Source: Chara braunii
Taxonomy: Eukaryota; Streptophyta; Charophyceae; Charales; Characeae
DNA length: 25,977 nucleotides
Direction: 5' to 3'
Assembly (NCBI GenBank): GCA_003427395.1
Contig: BFEA01000001.1
Location: forward strand, 3,907,616 to 3,933,592
The notes under the pieces are model-generated. The model ran no database searches and was not told the origin of the DNA. It worked only from the letters and a program-made list of their open reading frames with translations. Shown here one piece after another: positions 9,246 through 19,267 of this stretch (its first letter is position 1; every line of letters starts with the position of its first letter). The position numbers were made by a program, and so were the translations under genes.

Positions 9246-10706
9246 GAGAATCTAAGCAGCGTCGAGATGAAAAGAACGAGGCTGACGGAGAAAGAACGTG
9301 AAGAAAGAACGCTGGAAAGCACCGGAGAGAAAGAAAAAACAAACGTGTGGAAAGACGAGGAGACAAAAGGAACATAAAACGGAGGATAAACCGCGAAGGG
9401 GGGGTAAGATCGCCAGATTACGACCGGGCCAAGAAAGGGGGAGCGGGCAGAGAGCGAGAAGACAGGAAAAAAAAACAATCAAAAACACAAGAAATGGAGA
9501 AGAGAAAGAGGGCGACATACCACATAAGCGGCAAAAAAGCAAAGAAAAAGCAGAAAAGAGGATCCACATGAGAGATAGAAGCACGACGGAGGATGGACAT
9601 GTAAAGACGGGATGAAGTAGGAAGAAGACAGATGAGAAATGCAAGGGAGACGAAAGAGCAGAGGCGACTGTTGGCAGAAAAAGAGAACAGATCGCACGAT
9701 ACCAGGCAACCCCATTAGAAAGAATGATTACGGCGCCTAAGGGACAAAAGGAGCGAGGCGGGTAGATCAGGAAAAGGGGTTAAGAAGGCGATAGCTGTCA
9801 GAAGGAAGGATAATACAGCTGGACAGCAGAAGGCGGAGTAGGGGGGGGAAACAAAAAAGGGGTCAAGAAGGGCTCAGAGTTGTCCGGCCCGAATACGGCA
9901 AACGGAAGAGATAGGGAAAGTGGCAAGGTGGAAAGAAACGGCAGGTCAGTTGAAGTAAACGTCGGGTAAAAGGGAAGACGAGGGCAAAAGGACGGACGGA
10001 ACAAGACCGGGGAGAAGAGAACGCTCTGGGGTGATATAAGGAGAAGCTGCAAGGAATAAAAAGGTGAATATGGAGGTGATTAATTAAATTAATTAAAAAA
10101 AGAAGTGGAGGTGATCTGGGGTTTAACGGGGGGCTGGGAAAGGGATGTGGTCCAAAGGCCGGGAAGAACAGGAGAAACAGAAGCTCCATAGGAAAGGAGG
10201 TAAGTGGAAAAGAAAAAGAAAGACGAGATCTGGGAAAGGTGAAGGTCAGGGTAAGTGGGAGGCCACCGAACGGGCGAAGGTGGGAGAGGAGGGAGCCCGC
10301 GAGATGGCGAAAGGGGTCGGGAGGATGGTCCAGAAGATTGAGAGTAGAAGCAGGCAAAAGTGGGCAATGAAGAGAGAGTGGACGTGAGGGGAGGCGGGGA
10401 ACGAGCAGAGGGAGGAGGCAGGGACAGAAGAGAAGAGAGGTTGGGGGGGATGCATGAGGCGAGGGAAGGGGCAGGGAAACCCACACGGCCACATGGAGAC
10501 GAAGGCAAAGGATGGGCAAACGAGGCAAGAGACGAAAAAGGCAGAGAAAGACAAGGTAGAAGCGAAAGAAGCAAGGGGACGAGAATAAAGAAAAAGGGCA
10601 ACGAGAGACCGACCAACGGGAACAAATCGATGCGAGGTTGAAGGAGGGGAGGGGAGAGCGGAAGAAGGTAGACCAGAGGCAAACGAAGGGACGGACGGTG
10701 TTAGAG

Positions 10707-10744
10707 CTGTCTCTTATACACATCTAGATGTGTATAAGAGACAG
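10707..10744. other. Nextera mate-pair junction adapter left in the assembly (not genomic)
   Basis: CTGTCTCTTATACACATCT (10707-10725) is directly followed by its exact reverse complement (10726-10744). These are two Tn5 mosaic ends back to back, the circularisation junction of Illumina Nextera mate-pair libraries. Translating across it gives the peptide signatures MCIRDS and VYKRQ, familiar as adapter artefacts in protein databases. Sequence left and right of it may come from the two ends of one multi-kb fragment, so the order of flanking DNA is not reliable. Confidence 0.97.
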
Positions 10745-11570
10745 GGGGAAAAGAGGTGGATGAGATGAGAGAAAAGGGGGGTGAAATGGGGTGGAGGACA
10801 GAAGGAAAAAAAAATGAAGGGTGGAAAGAGCAAAGAAGGTAGCACATGGGAGGAACCAGAAAAGCAGCACACAAGACAGACTTCTTATCGGTTCCAAGTC
10901 CGACAGTGCGCATACTCGCTTGGTGAAAATGCCAAGAGAACAGAGCGGGAGGATAACAGGCGTGTGAAGAGGAGAAAGGGACACGGGGGAAGTCCGTAGG
11001 AACGAGAGAAAGAGCGGGAAACGGCACAGAATGTGGGAGCAGGAAAGGAGGGAGGAGGAGGAAATCGAGCGCCGAAGCAGAGGGAAGACCAGACATGCGT
11101 TGGAAAAAGGAGAAAGGTTGAGACCAAAACCGTAAGGTTCGGTTGTCGTTAAAGCAAAAAAAAAAAAAAGAAAGAAAGGAAAAAAAAAAGAAAACAAAGA
11201 AAGCCGGTAAGAAAATCAGAGAGATGGGGGGAGCAGGAAGACAGCATGCAAGGAGCAAGGATGAAGGGGAATATCGCGCAAGCATAGGTTGGCAGAGGGA
11301 GACGGGGAAAAGAAAACGAGTGCTGAAGAAACAAGCAGGAAAACCAAAAAAACAATTGTGGAGATAGTGTTGGAAAGAAATACAGTAAGACGAGCATTTT
11401 CCAGAAAAAAAAAAGACTGGATCGGACATGGAGCAGGACTAGCTCGGTTGGTCCACCCATGAACTGTTGAAACACAGACCCAAGTTCCGACTCCAGATTG
11501 ATGCAATCAGATGAACAGAATAAATTAGTGCTGAATTACCTGGGGTCGGTCAGCCCCATGATCATATCTC

Positions 11571-11845
11571 AAGGTCGTCTCCTTATACAAAGGAGTACGT
11601 GGAGTGCAGGTAGAGGGAATGCCAGGATGAAGAAGGGGACCACGACCAAGAAGAATAGGTTGAAGAGAAAGACCCCGAGAATCAGAAAAAGAGTGCTGAA
11701 GAACTCAAGGCCGTCTCCCTATACAAAGAACGAGTACGTGGAGTGCAGGTAGAGGGAATGCCAGGATGAAGAAGGGGACCACGACCAAGAAGAATAGGTT
11801 GAAGAGGACGACCCCGAGAATCAGAAAAAGAGGGCTGAAGAAATC
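11571..11845. repeat. Tandem duplication, two copies, about 136-139-bp period
   Basis: AAGGTCGTCTCCTTATACAA at 11571 recurs as AAGGCCGTCTCCCTATACAA at 11707. Both copies run on through GAGTACGTGGAGTGCAGGTA, GGGAATGCCAGGATGAAGAA and CGACCAAGAAGAATAGG to GAATCAGAAAAAGAG. The second copy has a 3-bp insertion near its start. The period is not a multiple of three, which argues against coding. Confidence 0.92.
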
Positions 11846-12510
11846 AGCGGAAGAAAATAGTGAGTGCGGAGATAGGGTGGGAAAGAAATACTACCTACCT
11901 TTTTCCAGACATAGATCAGACGAGTATATGGGGAGCTGGACGTATCAAAAGAGAGAAAGGTTGGTTGGGAGATGAGGCAAGAATATCTTGTGCGTTTAGA
12001 CAAATATGAAGAAGAAGAAGAAGGGGGCTGTTTCATCATACCTTTACAGATGAGCCACCTCAAGGACGATGATGACTCCGAATCCTGGTGGCTATGGCGA
12101 CGGTGAAGCACAGGCAATACGCGGGACAGTCAGACGCACCACAGGTTCCGCTCGCTCGCTCGGTACTCTCTCTTCTTGGCGGCAGGAGCCCATCTACACC
12201 AACCTAGTCTTCCTCCCCTAGAGACTGCTGGCATACGCACTAACCCGAGTCGGCCGAAAACCGCCCCTGCCTCCTCACCCCCTTTTCACTTTCCCGCCTC
12301 CCTCCGAGACATCGCAAAACAATGTCAATCACCTCTCTACTTGCTTACACAAACCCCCACTCCCTCCCCTTCCTTGAAATTAACGAAATGCCTTCCTTAT
12401 CTACATACGCAAAGGGCAAATCAGTTACTTGGTCGTGGCCTCTCCCCGCAATAAACACCACCACCCCTTGTCAAAAAGCCTGGACAGGATTAGCCTCCAA
12501 CGCATTCTTC

Positions 12511-12511
<1 letters not shown>

Positions 12512-12543
<32 letters not shown>

Positions 12544-12568
12544 CCACCACCACCACCACCACCACCAC
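12512..12568. repeat. C30 run plus (ACC)8 microsatellite
   Basis: Thirty C at 12512-12541, then ACC triplets from 12543 to 12568. They create apparent poly-Pro and poly-Thr frames that I do not regard as coding. Confidence 0.95.
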
Positions 12569-13042
12569 TCCCCTGGGTCCCCTTTTTTTTCTTTGTGGGA
12601 CGCTTCCTTTGCTTGCCGCCCTAGATAGAGATCCTATTCCCTTCCCACGGCGTTTCCCTTGGCGTGCGAATCTATAGGTACAAAGAATGATTGTTTTTTC
12701 CCCCCCTAGTCCCCCTGCTTTCAATCCGATTGATTGAATTATCGTGAAAAACCCACCGACGGACGAAACCCTACCCTTATCCTTATCTGTTCCCTCCACC
12801 CGTCCTTTCCTCTTGAAGATCCCTTGTGTCTCTCTCAGCCACTTGCCTTCGCGAGCTTGGTTCAAGCAACCACCCTCTCTTTTCTTCCAATTTCTTGCCA
12901 CCAAACGTATAAGAACCCACCCTGGATGAAACCCCTTGTGCTCACCTTGCTACTCAGACCCGATTCAATTCTTATATATTATATACTCTTTCAATGACCG
13001 TAGGTGGCGGCGCAAATTCGCAGTGATGAGATTGGAGCCCTT

Positions 13043-13055
13043 GGGGGGGGGGGGG
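13043..13055. repeat. G13 homopolymer
   Basis: Thirteen G on the + strand inside otherwise pyrimidine-rich DNA, 0.6 kb beyond the 3' end of HUB. Confidence 0.9.
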
Positions 13056-13355
13056 CGAGGTTACAAGACCTTTTCGATTGAAATGCCAACAAAATCCCAT
13101 AATCGACGAATTCACTCTTTTCAATTTATTTCACTTTCTAAAGAACCATGCTCTTCCTTGCATTGGACCTCCCGTTCTGTCTTCTCATCATAAGCCCTAC
13201 ATCCTGCCGTCCTCCTGAAACGCTTCCCCATCATCCTCTTCAGCTCTTCATCCAGACACCCAACCTCCCGTTCTTTCTTCTCAGGCCACAAGACACCACT
13301 CCCACAGCTCGTTCCAAAACACTCCTCTTTGCGTGCACCCTATTGCCACGAACTC

Positions 13356-13358
<3 letters not shown>

Positions 13359-13426
<68 letters not shown>
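13359..13426. repeat. (TC)34 microsatellite
   Basis: Uninterrupted TC dinucleotides, 68 bp, about 235 bp downstream of the HUB stop codon; it would read (GA)n on the HUB-sense strand. It can form H-DNA. Confidence 0.97.
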
Positions 13427-13428
<2 letters not shown>

Positions 13429-13661
13429 GCCAGGAGGACACGAAGACTCGCAAGCTCCGTGCCCACACGAACCTGTCAAACCGGCCGCTTAGCACACACC
13501 GTCGCTCCGCCAGCCAACGGGGGGATGGGTGAACGACACGAAAACATGCATTGCCTTGCCTTGCCATGCTCTGCCGCCCATAGGACACAGACAAGAAGGG
13601 AGAGGGCAGAAGAAAAAAATGTTAGGTGACTTGAAAACGTAGAAGAAAAAAAGAACAGACT

Positions 13662-15436
13662 CTATATGTACACGTTGCGGACATCGTTCTGGCCAAACGT
13701 AACCCCGCACCCTGGGCATTTCCGGTGCCTTAGCTCCAGATTGCGCTGAATGCACTGGCTGCAAAACAGATGAAAGCATTTGGTGATGACCACCTCCTTG
13801 GGCCTGTCGTGGCACACGCTACATTTGAGAATCGCCTTGTAGGCCCTGATTTCCTCTTGCAACTGCTCGACGGTGGCGACTCTATCATGGTGCGATGTCA
13901 GCCGGGCTATCTTAGCGCTGAGCATCTCGCACTCTTCCTCCACTCGCTTCCTCTTGAACCTCTCTTTTTCCAATTCCACACCGTCCTCCTGAATCTTCTT
14001 CGACCGATCTTCGAGCTCTCTCTGTGCCGCCTCGAAAGCCGCTCTCGCCATGGCCGCTTCTCTCTCCAGCTCCGCCGTCCTCCTCTTCGCTACGTCCAAT
14101 GCATTTCCGTACTGCCTCATTTCCTCCGTCGCCTTCGCTAACTGCTCTGTGTAAGCCTTCAGCTGCTCCTCCAGCCTCCCCACTCTCTTCTTATACAGAT
14201 CCGCCGACGCCGTCGCGTGCCTCACCTTGCTCGTCATCGCCTCCTTCTCCGCCAACAACGAAGATTGCAGCTGCTTCGCCTTCACACTCTCCGACATCAA
14301 CTGGGTGTTGTATTCGTCACGTTCCGAGATTTGCCGAAGAAGACGTTGATTCTGACTCTGCATCTCCTCGTAGGCCTGGCCGATGGTCTCAATCTCGGAG
14401 ATATACGCCTCCCCCTCCTCGTTCTTCTCATTCAGCTGTTCCCTAAGAGAGGCCAGCTCCCTGTCCAAGCTGTCTAATGCCTGCCTCAGATTCGCAACTT
14501 CGGCTTCGGACGCGGCGAGCCGTTGCTGGCACGCCGCCTCCGCCTCGTTGGCCGCCTTCACGCGCAGCTCTAGGCTATGCTCGTCTAGCGCCGCCTTGAG
14601 CCTCTCCACTTGCGCCAGCGCTCTCTTCTCCGCCTGCTTGACCTCCGCGACCTCCCGCGTGTCCGTCGATTCCCTCTCGTACATGTCCACGAAAAACCTT
14701 ACCTCCTGCTCGCTGTCTCTCAGAGCCTTCACCTCTTCTCTTATGCGCGACAGTTCCACAGCCTGCGTGGCGCACTTCTCCGCCAGCTCCGCGCACTCCT
14801 GCCGCTTCCTCTCCACGGTCGAGCTCATCGCCTGCACCTCCGCGCGCAAACCGTAGACCTCTCGCGCCGTCTCCTTGAACTTGGATAATTGCGACTGGAC
14901 CATGTTCAGCTCCTTGTGAAGAGTGCTGATCATGACCTTCAACTCGGAGATGGTCTCTTTCCTGCCCGTGGCCTGAGCCTCCTCTTCCAGTCGACGCTGC
15001 AGAGCGTCTCTGTCCGACACGCACTGCTGCAGCTTAACCTCCAGATCCCCACACCGCGCCTCCGTGATTTGATTCACTCGGCGCGCAGTGTCCCCCGCCT
15101 CTGCCTTGAACAGCATCTCCTTCTCCCTCTGCAGCATCATATCTCTTTCACGTTGCATCTGCTCGATGATTACTCGGAATCTTTCCAGCTCCACGTTGGT
15201 GCCCTGCAGCTGGTCCTTCAGCATCAGGTACGGCCGGGTCCCCAGAACGTGTTGCTCGTCATTCAGAGTAGACTGCACGTGCCGTAGTTGTTGCGACAAG
15301 CTGATTTGAGTGGCATGTGCGTCTTCCAACTCTTTCATACGGCTCGCGGCCAGTTTCTCCTTCTCTTCCACCATCGCCTCCAGCTCTGTGATTCTCTTCT
15401 CCAGAGCCGCCGAGACCCCTGACTTCTCTCCTCCTC

Positions 15437-15467
<31 letters not shown>

Positions 15468-16619
15468 TCCTCCTCCTCCAGCCCCACTTTCATTCTTCAC
15501 AGTCCCTGGCAATGACGCGGACCCTAATCCTCCTGCTCCGCCGCCAACTCCTATCAAAGTGGGCAAACTTCCGCTTCCCGCCGATGAACGCTCTTTCTGG
15601 CTCTTCACTGCTGCCAACTTCCTCCTCGCGTTCTCCAATTCCGTCACGGTATTGTCGAGCTCCGCCTTCAGCCGCCTCACTTCACACAGGTCCTTTGCAC
15701 GGAGGTCGCACAGCTCGCCATTCTCCGCCGCAATCTCGCGATGCTGGACGTGCAAGGAATCCATCGCCGCTCGGACGGAAGCTAGTTCCGCGCGCACATC
15801 CGCATCGCTGGCCTTCAGCAGGCGGCAAGCCTCGTTCTCATCTGACAACCCGCGTCTTAAGGATGATGCCAACTCCTCGTTGTGCCGCCTGTTCGCTTCA
15901 ATGGCCTCGACGACCAGCTCAAGCGTCTTCTTCGTGGCTTCTCTGCGAGCTCCGAGAGCGTTCTCCACATAGCTTAGACTCTCCTTATCCGATTGCGACG
16001 ATAAGCTGCTGCCTCCTCTGTCCTTATCCACAGAATTCCCGCCACCACATCCCGCGCCATCTGCCTTCCTTTCGCGCCATTTCTCTCTCCCTATTAGACG
16101 ATACAAGAACGTATCCTCCGGTGGCACTGAGTCTACTCCTCCCGACCCGGCCCCACCTTCTCCTCCCTCTCCTCGTCCTCCTCCTCCTTTTCCCTCCTCT
16201 TCTTCTTCTTCCATCTCCTGCGATTTCTCCAATACCCTAACCATTCCGTTACTCCCTCCCCGTTCGCCCCCATTTGCCCGAATCGCCAGCAGCTCCAAGT
16301 CACGGACCAGGAAATCCCACGCTCGGTTCACTACCATGAGTACGTCATCGTATCGGGACTGTTTCGCCTGAAGTTCTCTCAGCTTGCCCTCGTAGGAGTT
16401 TATCTCCTCCCTCTGCAAAGCGAGTTGCTCCGACAACTTCCGGTTTTGGTACGCAAGCATCCCCGGATCGACCTTCTTATCGTCGTGCGTCGTCGATATG
16501 GTCATCTTTTTGAGAGGAGGAGAAAATACACTGTTATTGGCATGCCGCCTCTTGCGCTCCGGCTCGTCGGAGCCACATTCTTTGTCCGAAGAAGAAGCAA
16601 TCGTCGATGAGCTTTCCAT
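13662..16619 (-). CDS. HUB: HUB/BRE1-type RING E3 ubiquitin ligase for histone H2B, complete, single exon
   Basis: Known of the family: a nuclear E3 ligase that, with a RAD6-type E2, monoubiquitinates histone H2B to support transcription elongation. Seen: 985 codons. The start is the first ATG after an in-frame TAA at 16680-16682, in a strong context (A at -3, G at +4); an upstream in-frame GTG at 16656-16658 is not credible in a eukaryote. Residues 21-26 (ERKRRH) are NLS-like. Residues 57-115 match the conserved plant HUB N-terminus (YQNRKLSEQL, then VVNRAWDFLV). Long coiled coils fill most of about 180-925. A C3HC4 RING has Cys933, 936, 948, His950, Cys953, 956, 968, 971 and ends 14 residues before the C-terminus, as in plant HUBs. 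It is longer than the roughly 880-900 residues I recall for Arabidopsis because of an acidic/Gly insert (about 134-160) and a poly-Gly tract (about 377-397). Odd: no introns. It could be an active retrocopy. Identity is near certain; HUB1 versus HUB2 is unresolved. Confidence 0.96.
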
Positions 16620-17700
16620 CTTGTCTTCCTCTTCCTCTTTTGCTTCTTTTGTCCACACCCCACCCTTCCCGCTCCAACGTTACGTCCCCTCGATTTCTTC
16701 TCTGGTACTCGCCTTCCTCCGATCTTCGTCTATGCCACCCCTGCGACGAAGGTCCAGGTCGACGACCCCTCGCCCAAGAACACCTGGGGGGGACCGCCGT
16801 GCTATGCCCACGGCCGCACGTGGGAAAATGATTCCTGGCGGCCAACGATCAGACAATGGTTCCGGAAGAGAGCGTGCTGATGGACCAAAGCGGCACTTGC
16901 CAGCTAAAGAGAAGAGCCCCACATCGATTTCACGCGCGCTACAGGGTAGAGATCATAGCTGGAGGGTACGTGGACGTTCACGAAACCCTCTTCCTTTCTC
17001 CGTCCCCTCCTTCGCTAGTGCGCTTTCCTAAACCATTGCCCCCGAAAACGCGACATAAAGCTCTCCCCGTCGCCATCGAGATTGCCTACATATGAAGTCG
17101 TACACATAGTATCCCTTGCTCACTGCCATTTCCCCCCATCTTTAACACCCCCGTCTCCAGACCCCATCCCCCCCCCCCCCCCCCCCCCTTCCCCCCCCCC
17201 CGCCCCAAACCCCCGAGGAGCTCGCGGACTGCACAACTAGTGCTCGTCATCATCCATCCCAATCGCTCTGCCCCCCACCTTTCTCCATTTCTCCCGCCAA
17301 CTCCACCCCTCTCCAAATGTATGTGCCCATGCAAATGCAACTGATCAAGCAAACCCAGGTTCACCTTCACTTATAAATGTTAAGCCCCTCTGCCGTAAAG
17401 TCTTCTTTTCTCTGTTCTCAAGGCCAGGCAGGGCTGAGTAAGGGCGATGTAACGATATATATTATATATGGCCAAAATGGTCCACGGAGAACAGGGTTCA
17501 GAATGGAGGGCAGAAGAGGCGCGCAAGACGGCAGGTAAATGAGAAAAGCCAAGTTTGCGTCGAAGAGGCGGCTAATGGAGGAGCGCGGGAGGAGAATGCA
17601 CAACGAAAAGAAGTCTGAGAAGAGGGAGGGAGGGAAGGAAGGGAGGGGGTTAGGGACGAGAGGAGGAAGGAGAGAGAGGTAGGTCGTGTTTACGTCACCG
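16620..17700 (-). promoter_or_regulatory. HUB 5' flank (presumed 5'UTR and promoter)
   Basis: This stretch lies upstream of the HUB start on its sense strand. An in-frame TAA at 16680-16682 closes the frame. A TATA-like TTTATAAG (minus strand) lies near 17371-17378 and an AT palindrome (ATATATATTATATAT) near 17454-17469. Neither can be assigned to a start site by eye. No other gene is evident. The boundary of the regulatory region is arbitrary. Confidence 0.35.
17168..17201. repeat. C21-TT-C11 tract
   Basis: Twenty-one C, two T, eleven C. It lies about 550 bp upstream of the HUB start codon and reads poly-G on the HUB-sense strand. Confidence 0.95.
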
Positions 17701-18022
17701 ACAGTGAGCGACTCCGGCAAGCCGATCGGATCCCGACGTGAGAGCATGCATCGTCAAGCTACTGGAACACTGCCGCGCAACGGAGGAGTCCGGCTCTGAA
17801 GACGGAATGGAGCTTCGCGCGCGCTCGAGCCACTGTTCCCCGCCACCATCCCACCAGATTCGCCCTCCGCTTTCCCTCCGCTTCAGCTCGACTCTCTCAA
17901 ACTCGACTATCGCAAGCACGCCCAAGCACTCGGTAGCAGCAGCACCCGCTTCTGTTTCTCCCTGGACCCACAGGACCCACAGGAAGGCGGGCGCGACCGG
18001 CGGGTCACACTGAAGACGCATG
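17701..18022. other. No gene recognised
   Basis: Mixed sequence with overlapping frames on both strands of about 90-113 codons. They are Ser/Pro-rich and match nothing I recognise. It ends at the first of the paired MITE-like elements. Confidence 0.55.
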
Positions 18023-18148
18023 GGGCCTGGCTCCACTACTCTTCACATCCACAAAAGACACAACTTCTGTCGGTGTATATTCCCAGGTTCTAGAGGAAGA
18101 TTCATTCTCATTTTGCACATTTGTTTGGAAAGTAGTGTAGCCAGGCCC
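18023..18148. mobile_element. MITE-like element, second copy (18-bp inverted ends)
   Basis: The ends GGGCCTGGCTCCACTACT (18023-18040) and AGTAGTGTAGCCAGGCCC (18131-18148) pair with one mismatch. The interior has CCCAGGTTCTAGAGGAAGAT followed by TCATTCTCATTTTGCACATT, the same core as the 7.25-kb element. Length (126 bp) and end sequence resemble that copy. No clean target-site duplication is visible; only AT is shared on both sides. Confidence 0.8.
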
Positions 18149-18182
18149 ATATGCCCGACCTCTCTCAGGCAATAAATATAAA

Positions 18183-18326
18183 GGCCTTGCCGCGCCACTC
18201 ACCAAATGCGAAAGACAAAACAAAAATTATGTTATGGCTGGTGCATCTTCCCAAGTTCTAGCGGGGTATACATTCTCATTTCTCATTTTGCACATTCGAT
18301 TCGATTTGTGCTGCGGCGAGGCAGGC
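18183..18326. mobile_element. MITE-like element, third copy, imperfect ends
   Basis: It begins 34 bp after the preceding copy. The left end GGCCTTGCCGCGCCACTCAC loosely pairs with the right end GCTGCGGCGAGGCAGGC. The interior has TGGTGCATCTTCCCAAGTTC, TAGCGGGG and a partly duplicated CATTCTCATTT before TGCACATTCG. The left half (CGAAAGACAAAACAAAAAT) also resembles the 7.25-kb copy. Two ambiguous bases lie just beyond its right end. Confidence 0.7.
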
Positions 18327-18341
18327 AGCTCGTCATCGGCT

Positions 18342-18363
18342 NGNGGGCGCCGGGCATACACGN
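18342..18363. other. Three ambiguous bases (N)
   Basis: Positions 18342, 18344 and 18363 are N, at the right edge of the third MITE-like copy. This points to a low-quality or collapsed stretch in the assembly. Confidence 0.97.
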
Positions 18364-19267
18364 CCACCGCCACTCCCGAGCGCCCCGCCAAACTTGGACG
18401 TCCGTAGCTGCAGGGCACTTTTGTTTTGTTTCGTTCCGTTTCGCACACCGGTGGTCGTGCAGCCACTACTGTGGCACCTCTTCTTTTTTTTTTTTCACTC
18501 TACAGATCCAGATTTTCTGCCGGATATTTGAGAGGACGGCACGGTCAGCCCTTCGATAGTTGGAATCGCACGGTTGCTGACAACTTATCGACCCAAGACT
18601 CCGGAGCGCCGGCGGCGCGCGCGTCAGAACGCACCTTCTTCGGCAGATTCAAGGCAAACGACAGTGAACGGAAAGACGGCCGTAGATTCACGGCATGACA
18701 TCAACGGAAGAGGTCCCAGTTCTCGTCTCAGGGTTCGCACTAGCTATTGACCTCAATCGAGGAGGCAATTAGCCTGCCTTGTTCGGTGAGGTGAGGTACC
18801 TCGAGGTCTGCCTGGAGGCATTCATTTCAGGTCTCCGTCTCCTCTCCCCCTCCCTCCCTCCCATGAGTGGTGCATGCTTTGGTCGGGGTAGGGGAAACAA
18901 AAGCATGCACCACTCATGGGGCACCATGAAAAGTGGATGTTCTCCAGGAGGTGTCTATTCATGGGGGGAGAAGCGTGTGCCGGAACCCGGCCCAGTGTCG
19001 TCGTGAGCTGAGTAGGAGAAAACCGAAGCAAACGAGTTCTTTGTTCAGCAGCTGGGAGATGGTGGCTCCAACAGGGTGAGCGTGACGCCATAGACGAAAT
19101 GACCCTTGAGGCCACAGGTGGGTCCAACTGCAGAAAAGAGTCGAAGTGCTGATCAGTACTCAGGGCGGTAACCAGCGCCCTGGAAATAGCACCAGGAATG
19201 CAGGGGTGTTTGGGGGTAGGGTCCCACTATGGATGAGAATCATGTGCTTGATGACTGAGAGCGTGTG
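18364..19267. other. No gene recognised (holds the 18859 hairpin)
   Basis: Apart from the hairpin at 18859-18919 and a small AGGGCG/CGCCCT stem near 19164, no feature stands out. Frames are short. Confidence 0.55.
18859..18919. repeat. Perfect 21-bp hairpin with 19-nt loop
   Basis: The arm 18859-18879 (CCCATGAGTGGTGCATGCTT plus T) is exactly complementary to 18899-18919. The loop GGTCGGGGTAGGGGAAACA is purine-rich. Pairing stops abruptly on the outer side. A weaker second inverted pair (CCATGAAAAG and CTATTCATGG) follows at 18923-18963. Confidence 0.9.

Larger units (their letters stand above)
8735..12030. other. Polypurine-biased domain (+ strand), no gene
   Basis: For about 3.3 kb the + strand is dominated by A and G (GGGAGAGG, AAGAAAAG and similar words), with pyrimidines isolated. 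Long open frames on the minus strand are Phe/Leu/Ser/Pro-rich consequences of this bias and have no family. It contains the 70-bp and 136-bp duplications, a TTAATTAAATTAATTAA palindrome near 10079, and the adapter at 10707-10744, so continuity across its middle is doubtful. Confidence 0.85.
12170..13358. other. Pyrimidine-biased stretch (+ strand), no gene
   Basis: The strand bias is the reverse of that at 8.7-12.0 kb: runs of C and T with few G. It contains the C30/(ACC)n and G13 tracts. No protein family was recognised in any frame. Part may be the HUB 3'UTR, but no clear AATAAA-type signal was found close to the stop. Confidence 0.7.

Noticed and set aside
9863-10723. Minus-strand open frame of 286 codons
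   Set aside because: Composition (Ser/Pro/Leu/Phe) follows from the purine bias of the opposite strand; its first codons come from the Nextera adapter and no family is recognisable.
10701-11429. Minus-strand open frame of 242 codons
   Set aside because: Its last residues (VYKRQ signature) are adapter; the rest is the same polypyrimidine bias.
11498-11975. Lys/Arg-rich plus-strand frames sharing a MKKGTTTKKNRLKR peptide
   Set aside because: The shared peptide reflects the DNA duplication, whose period is not a multiple of three; the composition is that of the purine-rich domain.
12429-12904. Poly-Pro and poly-Gly frames on both strands
   Set aside because: Produced by the C30/(ACC)n tract; no supporting domain.
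15310-16240. Plus-strand frames of 220 and 242 codons
   Set aside because: Shadows of the HUB gene, which carries the recognisable domains on the other strand.
16620-16658. Upstream GTG extension of HUB by 13 residues
   Set aside because: GTG is not a normal eukaryotic start, and the ATG at 16619 has a strong context.
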